This document shows, one piece after another, positions 55,813-62,904 of a stretch of DNA of 64,000 nucleotides (the first letter of the stretch is position 1; each line of letters opens with the position of its first letter). The stretch lies in assembly GCF_019222765.1 (NCBI RefSeq), contig NZ_CP078145.1, positions 6,262,001-6,326,000 on the forward strand, read 5' to 3'. The DNA comes from Nocardia iowensis (GTDB lineage Bacteria > Actinomycetota > Actinomycetes > Mycobacteriales > Mycobacteriaceae). The position numbers and the translations under genes were made by a program. The notes under the pieces are model-generated. The model worked only from the letters and a program-made list of their open reading frames with translations, was not told the origin of the DNA and did no database searches.

Positions 55813-56331
55813 ATGCGCGATCCACGCCCCCACCTCGGCGAACCGCTTGCCCTCGACCTGTTGGACACGCGGTGGAACGAGAACGGACACCCGCAGGACC
55901 TGCTCGCCGACGTGGCGGGTCTGGGCACCTGGCTGGCTTCGGCGGGGCTGGCCGATCGCGCGACCGCCGACCAGTCGACCCTCGACGCGGTCCTGACGGC
56001 CCGCACCGCCATCTACGACGTGGTGCAGAGCGCCGCGTACACCGCGCTGAACGAGGTACTCGACCGCGGCCGGATCCGGCGCACCCTCACCGACACCGGC
56101 CCCGCGAATGTCATCGACGTCCCCGACCCCGCCTGGCTACCCGCCTGGCTGGCCGCCGACAATCTGCTGCACCTGCTCGCCGACGCGCCGGACCGCATCC
56201 GCCAGTGCGCCCACCCCGACTGCGTGCTGTTCTTCTACGACACCTCGAAGAACGGCACCCGTCGCTGGCATTCGATGGCGACCTGCGGCAACCGCACCAA
56301 AGCCGCCCGGCATTACGCCAAGAAGGCTTGA
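55813..56331 (+). CDS. CGNR zinc-finger/ABATE domain regulator
   Basis: A 172-residue protein. The N-terminal ABATE stress-associated domain starts LALDLLDTRWNENG, and the C-terminal zinc finger has CAHPDCVLFFYD and SMATCGNRTKAARHY, the CGNR signature. Members are thought to be stress-linked transcription regulators. ATG 55813 is five bases from TACCCT, so it may be leaderless. The divergent VOC operon is the probable target. Its stop is 3 bases from the convergent kinase-like gene. Confidence 0.88.
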   Translation: MRDPRPHLGEPLALDLLDTRWNENGHPQDLLADVAGLGTWLASAGLADRATADQSTLDAVLTARTAIYDVVQSAAYTALNEVLDRGRIRRTLTDTGPANVIDVPDPAWLPAWLAADNLLHLLADAPDRIRQCAHPDCVLFFYDTSKNGTRRWHSMATCGNRTKAARHYAKKA

Positions 56332-56334
56332 GCC

Positions 56335-57579
56335 TCAGAACAATTCGTCGAGCAGACGGTAGTACGCCAAGCGGCGATGGTCCGGTTCATCGAGGCCATA
56401 CGCGGTGAAGAAGGCAGCCACTTCGGTGTCGCCGAAGTCGTCACGCAGATCGCGCACGGCAAGGGCCAAGTCGCGGTACCGGTCCGCAACCCCGAGCGCG
56501 CCGACGTCGAGCAGGATCGCGCCCTCCAGCACGTTGGGCGGGGTGAAGTCGCCGTGCGCCACCACGAGTTCCTCGTGGTCCGGGCGCTCGGCCAGGAGCC
56601 GGGCCAGGACGTCTTCGGGCGTGCAGCCCTGGTTCTCGTCGTCGAAGTCGTCGCGATCGACCAAGCCCTCGATCACCTGTCGGCGCGCCTGTGCCAGCAC
56701 GACGTCCAGGCGTCCGTCGAAGGGGCACTCGGCGACCGGGATGCTATGCAGCCGCCGCAGCAGTTCCCCCATGATCGTGCCCACCGACGTGGCACCCGAA
56801 CCCGCGTCGTCCCGCGCGGCCAGACTGGTAACGCCCGCGTCGGCGAGTACCAGCACGTCACCGTCGAACTCGACCACCTCGGGCAGCTGGATTCCGCGGC
56901 CGCGCAACCAGTTCAGCCGCTCGTGTTCGGCGACGGCCTTCGATCCCCGCTTGACCCAATAGGTTTCGTTGACGAACGCGACACCACCGCTCATCCCCTC
57001 GTGCTCGTCCGACCAGGTCGGCGTGCCACCGAGCAACGCGGCGACCTTCGGCGGCAACGGAATCGGCAGCGCGGGCAGCGTTTCCAGCGCGACCCTGGTG
57101 GATTCGATCAGTTCGGGATCGCCCTCGGCCGTGCGCAATTCGAGCGCTTCACGCAGCAGTGCGTGCGCTTCGGTCAGCTGATCCTGTTCGGCCAGCGCCC
57201 GGCCGAGGTGCTGGACGGCGGACGACAGCACGTCCGGCGCGGCCAGCCGGGCGTGCTCGACGGCCCGCCGGTACAGCGTCTCGGCGGTGCCCGCGTCACC
57301 CCGATAGCGGTAGACGTCGCCGAGATTGATCCACACGCTGATCCGGCGCTGCTCGGTGTCCACCAGTTCCAGCGCCCGATCCAGTCGATCGAGCGCCTCG
57401 TCGTAGCGCCCGAGCAGCATCAATTCGATCCCGGTTTGCCGGAAGCCCGCGAAGTCGACCGGCTCGGTGGCGGCCAGCCGCGCGGTCAGCCGCTCCGGAT
57501 CGACCGGAATCATCCGCTGCCGCTCATCGAACCGATATAGCGGCCCGTCCTGGTCGACCGTCCCACCCGGCGTGCTCAC
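56335..57579 (-). CDS. TPR–aminoglycoside-phosphotransferase-like fusion protein
   Basis: A 414-residue fusion. Residues ~30–165 form TPR-like repeats (MLLGRYDEALDRLDRALELV, WINLGDVYRYRGDAGTAETLYRRAVEHA, LGRALAEQDQLTEAHALLREALEL). Residues ~180–414 form an APH(3')-like kinase: N-lobe lysine in YWVKRGSKAVAEHERLNWL, catalytic loop HGDFTPPNVL (~342), and metal-binding Asp in LLDVGALGVADRYRDLALAVRDL. The catalytic Asp and Asn are present, so phosphoryl transfer is plausible. Antibiotic resistance is not implied; the TPR half suggests a protein partner. GTG 57579 overlaps the DUF3046 stop (GTGA). Confidence 0.82.
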   Translation of the reverse strand: MSTPGGTVDQDGPLYRFDERQRMIPVDPERLTARLAATEPVDFAGFRQTGIELMLLGRYDEALDRLDRALELVDTEQRRISVWINLGDVYRYRGDAGTAETLYRRAVEHARLAAPDVLSSAVQHLGRALAEQDQLTEAHALLREALELRTAEGDPELIESTRVALETLPALPIPLPPKVAALLGGTPTWSDEHEGMSGGVAFVNETYWVKRGSKAVAEHERLNWLRGRGIQLPEVVEFDGDVLVLADAGVTSLAARDDAGSGATSVGTIMGELLRRLHSIPVAECPFDGRLDVVLAQARRQVIEGLVDRDDFDDENQGCTPEDVLARLLAERPDHEELVVAHGDFTPPNVLEGAILLDVGALGVADRYRDLALAVRDLRDDFGDTEVAAFFTAYGLDEPDHRRLAYYRLLDELF

Positions 57580-57767
57580 CAGCGCCCCCGCGGCACATCG
57601 AACTCCGAGCAGAGGGCCCGCCACACGTCGCGCGGGTCCACCCCGGCTTCGATGGCGTCAGCGCCCGTCCGCCCCAGCGAGGGGATCACGTGATCGGTCA
57701 GCAAAGCGTCACCCCTGGCCGTCCCGAATTCGGTATGCAACAGCTCCTGAAACTCAGTCAATCGCAC
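57576..57767 (-). CDS. DUF3046 family protein, 63 aa
   Basis: A 63-residue protein that closely resembles mycobacterial Rv2738c, with MRLTEFQELL at the start and AGVDPRDVWRALCSEFDVPRGRW at the end. GTG 57767 (reading MRLTEF) is preferred over an upstream TTG. Function unknown; it keeps its place near recA/recX in many actinobacteria. Translationally coupled to the TPR–kinase gene. Confidence 0.9.
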   Translation of the reverse strand: MRLTEFQELLHTEFGTARGDALLTDHVIPSLGRTGADAIEAGVDPRDVWRALCSEFDVPRGRW

Positions 57768-57854
57768 CGTGCCCAAGATACCCGCGCGGTCCCGCGAGCC
57801 CCACCTGCCCCATCGTTGGTCGACCGCGGCCGCGCGGAGTAACGCCCGCCGCCG

Positions 57855-59018
57855 CTACCCCGCTCGCACCGTGTCCAGCACGTGGTGGCAGAGCTGGATC
57901 GGGTCGGCGACATCCCTGGCGCTGGCCGCCGCTCGTTCGGCGGCTGCGGCGAAGCGGGGTGTGGACAGGATCTCCAGGACGGCAGCCAGGACGGCAGCGG
58001 GAGTCAGGGGGCGGACCAGCAGGGAACTCCCTTGACGGACAGCGCGATTCGCGAGCTCCCATTGGTCGCCGCCACCAGGGATGGTGACGACGGGGACGGC
58101 GGCGGACAGGGACTTCGCGAGCAGGCCGTGGCCGCCGCCGCCCACGACTACCGAGGCGTGGGTGAGGAGTTCGTCTTGGCGACCCAAACCCGCGGTGGCC
58201 CACGACGGTAGCTCAGCCGGTGGCGTATCGAGCATCGAGATCGCCACGCGGACACCGGCATCCGTGAGGGCTTCCAGGACCGTGTCGACCATGCCGGTCA
58301 CGCCGGTGTGCGCGGTGGAGGGGGCGACCATTACCAAGGGGTCGTCACCTGGTGGCGGCGACAGGATCGCGTCGGTGGGTTCCCAGAACAGCGGCCCGAT
58401 GACGTGGGCGTTGTCGGGCCAGTCCGGGCGCGGCACCTCGAGGGCGGGCAGGGTGGCGATCAGCCGGGCGGCCGGGCCGGGATCGGTAGCGGGCAGGCCG
58501 ACACTCTCCCGGGCCTGTTCCCGCTGACGCAGCCCGTGCCGGATATCCCGGGCGGTCATGGTGCGCAGCACGCCGTCGCGCACGCGGCCGCGCAACCCCT
58601 CCCCGGGAGCGAGGCCACTGCCGATGGGCGGCAAGGCTTTCGACGGCAGGTACAGCGGATGCGGGGACAGCTCCACCCAGGGGACGCCGAGCCGTTCCGC
58701 GGCCATGCCGCCGCCCGCGGTCAGCACGTCGGAGACGACCAGTTCGGGCAGCATCGCGCCGAGATCGGGCAGGATCTCGGTGGAGATGTGCGCGGCGCGC
58801 TCGTGGATGCGCTGGCCCGCGTCGGTGTCGTCGTCGGCGGCACGTGGGGCCAGCCCCTTCAGTCGGCGCACGCCGATTCCGGCGTCGCGTGCGGCGTCGA
58901 ACCAGCGCGGACCGGTGAACAGCACCGGCTCATCGCCGGCGGCCAGGAAACGCAAGCACAACGCGATGGCGGGAAAGGCATGCCCCGGATCGGGTCCCGC
59001 GACTACGGCTACTCGCAT
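57855..59018 (-). CDS. UDP-glycosyltransferase-like protein (Rv2739c-like)
   Basis: A 387-residue GT-B fold protein of the MGT/UGT type. It begins MRVAVVAGPDPGHAFPAIALCLRFLAAGDEPVLF and has a second Rossmann half with VMVAPSTAHTGVTGMVDTVLEALTDAG. The sugar-nucleotide site reads VVVGGGGHGLLAKSLSAAVPVVTIPGGGDQWELANRAVR. It would glycosylate a lipid or small molecule. ATG 59018 was chosen over an upstream TTG. In mycobacteria the same gene follows DUF3046 near recA. Acceptor unknown. Confidence 0.87.
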   Translation of the reverse strand: MRVAVVAGPDPGHAFPAIALCLRFLAAGDEPVLFTGPRWFDAARDAGIGVRRLKGLAPRAADDDTDAGQRIHERAAHISTEILPDLGAMLPELVVSDVLTAGGGMAAERLGVPWVELSPHPLYLPSKALPPIGSGLAPGEGLRGRVRDGVLRTMTARDIRHGLRQREQARESVGLPATDPGPAARLIATLPALEVPRPDWPDNAHVIGPLFWEPTDAILSPPPGDDPLVMVAPSTAHTGVTGMVDTVLEALTDAGVRVAISMLDTPPAELPSWATAGLGRQDELLTHASVVVGGGGHGLLAKSLSAAVPVVTIPGGGDQWELANRAVRQGSSLLVRPLTPAAVLAAVLEILSTPRFAAAAERAAASARDVADPIQLCHHVLDTVRAG

Positions 59019-59191
59019 TCGCCCAGCCTGCCACACCTCGGAACAGGTGGTGCCGAACGGAGTCCGTCGTCATGTCGCGCATAGGCGGAGCCGAAGCAGC
59101 GGTCCGCACGATCACCCGGCGGCATCCAGGTCGCGCGTCTTCACCTGCTGGACAGCAGAACTTCACGTGACCTCCGCCGCGACCGACACTA

Positions 59192-59203
59192 TGGTCTAGA
59201 CCA
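59192..59203. promoter_or_regulatory. GntR/HutC-type operator (DasR/PhnF-like)
   Basis: TGGTCTAGACCA is a perfect 12-bp palindrome identical to the core of the DasR/NagR site, and one base pair change from the PhnF site TGGTATAGACCA reported for M. smegmatis. It lies 26 bases before the HD-protein start. Confidence 0.6.
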
Positions 59204-59228
59204 ATAGCTATCGGCGAGTGGAGCGATC

Positions 59229-59807
59229 GTGCGGGTGTCCACGGTGGACGAATTGATGGTGCTGCTGGCGAACGGCGAGGACGTCTGGGACATGCCGGAC
59301 CGCAGCGGCGATCCGGTCGACATCCTCGACCACGATCGGCAGTGCGCGGAATTGCTGCGGCAACGGCACCCCGATGACGAGGAGTTGCAGGTCGCCGGAC
59401 TCGTGCACGACATCGGTCACCAGCTCGTCCCCGGCGACGACGCGGGGCACGGCAGACACGGCGCCGACGCGATCCGCGAGCTGCTCGGTGCTCGAGTCGC
59501 CCGCCTGGTGGAGCTGCATGTCGTCGCGAAACGCTATCTGGCGGCGACGGATTCAGCGCACACCGAGCGGCTGTCCGCCGCCAGCCGACGCACGCTGATC
59601 GCCCAGGGCGGTCCGATGACGGACGAGGAGAGCGTCGAATTCCGGGCCGACCCGGATTTCGACGCCGCCCTGGCCCTGCGCCGCGCCGACGACGCGGGCA
59701 AGGTCGTCGGCCTCGCCGTAGCTCCGCTCGACTCCTGGCGCCCTGTCCTCAGACGCGTCGCCGCGAGCAGCCGCCACCGCGCTCACCAGCCTCAGCCGCC
59801 GAAGTAA
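59229..59807 (+). CDS. HD-domain protein related to PhnZ-type diiron oxygenases
   Basis: A 192-residue HD protein. The metal motifs are LDHDRQCAELL (His), LVHDIGHQLVPG (HD...H), HGRHGADAIREL, and ELHVVAKRYLAA, the last typical of PhnZ/MIOX-like HD oxygenases. The segment GDPVDILDH aligns with the substrate/iron region of PhnZ (GEPVxxLEH), with Asp for Glu and no preceding Tyr. PhnZ cleaves hydroxylated aminophosphonates; a related role is possible but unproven. GTG 59229 has GAGTGGAG. A GntR/HutC-type operator lies upstream. The 3' end overlaps the convergent PIG-L gene by 16 bases. Confidence 0.78.
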   Translation: MRVSTVDELMVLLANGEDVWDMPDRSGDPVDILDHDRQCAELLRQRHPDDEELQVAGLVHDIGHQLVPGDDAGHGRHGADAIRELLGARVARLVELHVVAKRYLAATDSAHTERLSAASRRTLIAQGGPMTDEESVEFRADPDFDAALALRRADDAGKVVGLAVAPLDSWRPVLRRVAASSRHRAHQPQPPK

Positions 59808-60499
59808 TAGAGCTCGAAGCCCACTGCCCGTTCGGCCGGGAAGCCCTCGATGGGGCCGGTCGCCCGGTCCACGATGAAGCGCACCTGATCTTCCACGGGA
59901 TCCGAACTGAGCACCTCCAGATACCGGCGGTGCTCGGACAGCGACGCCGTGGCCTGGTCGATGTTCGCCGTGACGTCGACGGCGTGGGTTGCCTTCGGCC
60001 CGGCAATCGCTCCCCAGCGCGCGGACCACGGCTCCTCGGCGAGGTCGGGGAAGATCCACTCGTTACCCGCGTCGGAGATGGCGTCCAAGGCGGCGCGTCC
60101 GACGGCACGGTGGTCGGCACTGTTGGCATAACCGGGAGCCCAGGTGTCGCCGAAGTTGAAGAGCACCACCAGTTCTGGCCGGTGACGGCGGATCGCGGCG
60201 GCCAAGTCGCGACGCAACTGCAGGGTCTCCTCGACCCGGCCGTCGGGGTAGCCGAGGAACTCCACCTGATGCACACCAACGGCTTTGGCTGAGGCGATCT
60301 CCTCGGCTTCGCGCAGCGGCCCCGATTCCGCGGGCGGGAGTCCGGCGATCCCTGCCTCGCCGCTGGTGACGAGGACGTAGCGAATGTCCTTGCCCTGCCC
60401 CGTCCAGCGGGCCACCGCCGCGGCCGCCCCGTATTCGATGTCGTCGGGATGCGCGACGATCACTATCCCGCGCTGCCAATCTTCCGGCATCTGCTTCAT
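59792..60499 (-). CDS. PIG-L family N-deacetylase
   Basis: A 235-residue LmbE/PIG-L zinc hydrolase, the family of MshB and Mca, which remove acetyl from N-acetylglucosaminyl compounds. The zinc motif IVAHPDDIEYGAAAAVARW is at ~13–31, and the downstream His is in SADHRAVGRAALDAI. ATG 60499. It may act on a thiol-sugar, glycolipid or antibiotic; the substrate is unknown. Confidence 0.88.
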   Translation of the reverse strand: MKQMPEDWQRGIVIVAHPDDIEYGAAAAVARWTGQGKDIRYVLVTSGEAGIAGLPPAESGPLREAEEIASAKAVGVHQVEFLGYPDGRVEETLQLRRDLAAAIRRHRPELVVLFNFGDTWAPGYANSADHRAVGRAALDAISDAGNEWIFPDLAEEPWSARWGAIAGPKATHAVDVTANIDQATASLSEHRRYLEVLSSDPVEDQVRFIVDRATGPIEGFPAERAVGFELYYFGG

Positions 60500-60822
60500 T
60501 TACTTCGCCTCTCTGTCCCGCCACTTCGCGTAGTCAGGCCAGACTAAAGTGCAGCGACAGTTGCCTCGGCGGCAGGCGGTCCGGCACCGATCAGGCCCGG
60601 CGGGACGCCCGCAGGCAAACGAAATCAGTTGTGGCGGTTGACATGAAGAAGGGCCGTGCGCTACCCCTGCTCGGGGAGCGCACGGCCCCTGGTCGGACGG
60701 TTTCGCGACTTCGCTCGCGCTACCTGGTGGCGTCCCGGCCACACCCGGATCCGCCCGACCGCCGCTCGCAGTACGACTTCGCGGCGCTACCCGGCGCGCA
60801 GAAGTCGCTCCGCAGGCGGAAA
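60500..60822. other. intergenic region with strong hairpin
   Basis: No credible gene is seen in these 323 bases. The part next to 60500 should contain the PIG-L promoter. A strong hairpin lies at 60651–60688. A TTGACA -35-like hexamer is at about 60638–60643 on the + strand, without a gene behind it. Confidence 0.45.
60651..60688 (-). terminator. hairpin downstream of the small membrane gene
   Basis: GGGCCGTGCGCT and AGCGCACGGCCC pair perfectly, and the inner CCCC/GGGG extends the stem. On the minus strand it is followed by CTTCTT. It is 134 bases after the 58-residue gene's stop. Confidence 0.65.
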
Positions 60823-60999
60823 CTACAACTTGCTGAGGGGCGCCTTGTTGTCCGAGCCCGCCACCGCCTTGTACAGCAGGTACAGGCCGAACACGATGGC
60901 GCTGATCACCAGGATCGGGAACAGCCCCTTGATCAGCGCACCGATGATGGCCAGCGCGATCCAGACGACCGCGACGATACCGATGATCTTCCACAACAT
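60823..60999 (-). CDS. small two-helix membrane protein, 58 aa
   Basis: A 58-residue protein with two hydrophobic helices (IIGIVAVVWIALAIIGALI and LFPILVISAIVFGLYLLYKAV) and a short polar tail (AGSDNKAPLSKL). ATG 60999 has GGAGG eight bases upstream. Such small hydrophobic proteins are common in actinobacterial stress regulons. It follows the PRC-barrel gene on the same strand, but a terminator separates them. Function unknown. Confidence 0.72.
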   Translation of the reverse strand: MLWKIIGIVAVVWIALAIIGALIKGLFPILVISAIVFGLYLLYKAVAGSDNKAPLSKL

Positions 61000-61100
61000 T
61001 GCCAGCCTCCGAGGGTCTCCGCGAACCGCTCTCCCACGATCCGACATGTTCCACTCTGGCAGCTGGGTGCGGATAAAGCACCAGGTCAACAACGATATCC

Positions 61101-61134
61101 GGGTGAAGATCAGGGTTCACCCTGACCTTCACCC
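61101..61134 (-). terminator. terminator of the PRC-barrel gene
   Basis: GGGTGAAGATCAGGG and CCCTGACCTTCACCC pair with one mismatch around a 4-base loop, 29 bases after the PRC-barrel stop. Confidence 0.7.
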
Positions 61135-61163
61135 GGCGCTATCCATCGCGAGGCGGACGGTCA

Positions 61164-61922
61164 CTACCGTCGCGGGTTGCGGGGGTTGCGGGGGTCGTTC
61201 TTCTCCACACCCTCGGCCTCGATCCGCTCCTTGCGGACGGTGTCGGACACGGTCTCCGTGTCCTCGACCTCGTCGACGGCGAGGCGGACCCGCTCGACGG
61301 GCACCGCTTCCTTGTTCACCGTCACCCGCTCCTCGTGCAGGGTGACCTCGCGTTCCTGCTCGCCGATGTCGGCGCGGCCCACCTGGGACGGATCGGTGAT
61401 CGGCTCGCGCTCGATCCGGACCTCCTCGTGCGTGGTCGGCACGTTGACGGACTGTTCCTCGGTCACCACGTACTTGTGCAAGCGCGCGGTGCCGACCTCC
61501 TCGTTCCGCTTGCCGACCGCGAGTCGCTCCTCGGAGCGCACGATGCCAGCGTCATCGGGCCTGCGGCCGCCACGCATCTGCTGCCTGCCGCCGATCTCCA
61601 TGCCGGCCCGGTTCGGGTCGATGTGATAGTGGTCGAACAGTTCGCGCTCGGATTCGGGGCTGATCAGACCGTCGTGCTCGAGATGCGGCGCGGTCTTCAC
61701 CTCCTCCTTTTCGACGCGGACCTGCAGTGCTTCCGGATCGTGGCGCAGCTCCGCGCCCGCCAGCGGGACCAGCGAGTCACCGCTGAACAAGCCGGTGGAC
61801 ACCGCCACCCAGGTCGGTGCGCCGGAGGTGTTGTCGACGTAGATCCGCTTGACCTTGCCGATCTTGTCGCCTTCCGGGTCGTACACAGCGCTTCCGATGA
61901 GTTCTTCCAGCATTCCGGTCAT
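61164..61922 (-). CDS. PRC-barrel and DUF2382 (YsnF/AvaK-like) stress protein
   Basis: A 252-residue soluble protein. The N-terminal PRC-barrel (GSAVYDPEGDKIGKVKRIYVDNTSGAPTWVAVSTGLF, residues ~8–75) is joined to a C-terminal DUF2382 domain (SEERLAVGKRNEEVGTARLHKYVVTEEQSVNVPTTHEEVRIEREPI and later EVTLHEERVTVNKEAVPVERVRL). The family is linked to general stress responses. ATG 61922 has GGAGGA upstream. It is preceded by a 55-residue gene, and a SigF-like promoter lies before that pair. Confidence 0.88.
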   Translation of the reverse strand: MTGMLEELIGSAVYDPEGDKIGKVKRIYVDNTSGAPTWVAVSTGLFSGDSLVPLAGAELRHDPEALQVRVEKEEVKTAPHLEHDGLISPESERELFDHYHIDPNRAGMEIGGRQQMRGGRRPDDAGIVRSEERLAVGKRNEEVGTARLHKYVVTEEQSVNVPTTHEEVRIEREPITDPSQVGRADIGEQEREVTLHEERVTVNKEAVPVERVRLAVDEVEDTETVSDTVRKERIEAEGVEKNDPRNPRNPRR

Positions 61923-61963
61923 GATTGTGATTCCTCCGCGTTGCATTCGGTGATGAAAGTGAT

Positions 61964-62131
61964 TCAGGCACTTGCCTTTTGATCGGGCTGATCGAGATCG
62001 TCGGCGATGCGCTGCGTTTGCCGCGAGCGTCGGACCGGATCTTCGACGTTGCCCCTGGCCAGATATCTACTGATATCCAGCCGTTGCGTGTCCTGGTCGA
62101 TCGCGGATTTTCGGTAGGCAATATCAAGCAT
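61964..62131 (-). CDS. small hydrophilic protein, 55 aa
   Basis: A 55-residue frame with ATG 62131 and a good site (GCAGGAGCAGTCAG). The product is charged (MLDIAYRKSAIDQDTQRLDI ... RIADDLDQPDQKASA) with no cysteine and no membrane segment. It ends 41 bases before the PRC-barrel start, so the two are probably co-transcribed from the SigF-like promoter at 62207–62231. Not recognised as any family. Confidence 0.5.
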   Translation of the reverse strand: MLDIAYRKSAIDQDTQRLDISRYLARGNVEDPVRRSRQTQRIADDLDQPDQKASA

Positions 62132-62206
62132 CTGACTGCTCCTGCCCTTGTAGTGAATGTTCCCGACCCCTGTATGGAATCGGGCCGATCAGCTACAAGA
62201 AAGCAA

Positions 62207-62231
62207 CTACCCGGCGAAAACCACACCAAAC
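62207..62231 (-). promoter_or_regulatory. SigF/SigB-like stress promoter
   Basis: On the minus strand GTTT, 15 bases, GGGTAG. This fits the actinobacterial SigF/SigB pattern GTTT-N15–17-GGGTAT with one change. It lies about 75 bases before the 55-residue gene and the PRC-barrel stress gene. Confidence 0.65.
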
Positions 62232-62262
62232 ACTTCGCCGGTGAAATCGGCCGTCAACCGGC

Positions 62263-62904
62263 CTAGCCTGCATCCCGGGCGAGTAGCGCGGCCTGCACGC
62301 GGTTGGTGACATCGAGGGCGGTCAGGATGCGACTGACATGTGCCTTCACTGTGCTCTCCCGCATGCCGAGCGCTGCCGCGATGTCGGCGTTGGTGGCGCC
62401 TTCGGCCAGTAAGGCGAGGACATCGCGCTCGCGCGGGGTCAGTCGATCGATGCGTTGCCGAGCCGCGCCGGTCCGGGGCGGGGCGGTGTGGTGGTAGCGG
62501 TCGATGAGCCTGCGCGCCGCCGACGGATGCAGCATGGCCGAGCCCGCGGCGACCAGGTGCACGGCGCGCAGGATCTCGGCGGGGTCGGTGTCCTTGAGCA
62601 GGAAACCGTCGGCGCCCGCGGCGAGGGCGTTGTAGACGTATTCGTCGAGGTCGAAGGTGGTGAGCGTGATGATCTTCGGCGGGTGCGGGAGGGCGCGCAA
62701 GCGGGTGATGGCGGTAATGCCGTCCATCCGGGGCATCCGCACGTCCATCAGGGCGACATCGACGCGGTGTGCCGTGGCTTGTTCGATCGCCTGCAAACCC
62801 TCGGCGGCTTGGGCGACCACCTCGATGCCGGGGTCGGCGCCGAGGAGATCGGCCAGGCCGAGGCGGACGAGGGCGTCGTCGTCGACAATCATGGCTCGGA
62901 TCAC
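62263..62904 (-). CDS. NarL/LuxR-type response regulator
   Basis: A 213-residue regulator. The receiver has VDDDALVRLGLADLL, the phospho-acceptor Asp in VALMDVRMPRMDG (~residue 54), and FLLKDTDP with the conserved Lys. The C-terminal LuxR helix-turn-helix reads LTPRERDVLALLAEGATNADIAAALGMRESTVKAHVSRIL. GTG 62904 overlaps the kinase stop as GTGA. Its targets are unknown. Confidence 0.93.
   Translation of the reverse strand: MIRAMIVDDDALVRLGLADLLGADPGIEVVAQAAEGLQAIEQATAHRVDVALMDVRMPRMDGITAITRLRALPHPPKIITLTTFDLDEYVYNALAAGADGFLLKDTDPAEILRAVHLVAAGSAMLHPSAARRLIDRYHHTAPPRTGAARQRIDRLTPRERDVLALLAEGATNADIAAALGMRESTVKAHVSRILTALDVTNRVQAALLARDAG

Noticed and set aside
56335..57579. Aminoglycoside resistance gene
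   Set aside because: The kinase half is APH(3')-like, but the TPR fusion and chromosomal coupling to DUF3046 argue against a simple resistance enzyme.
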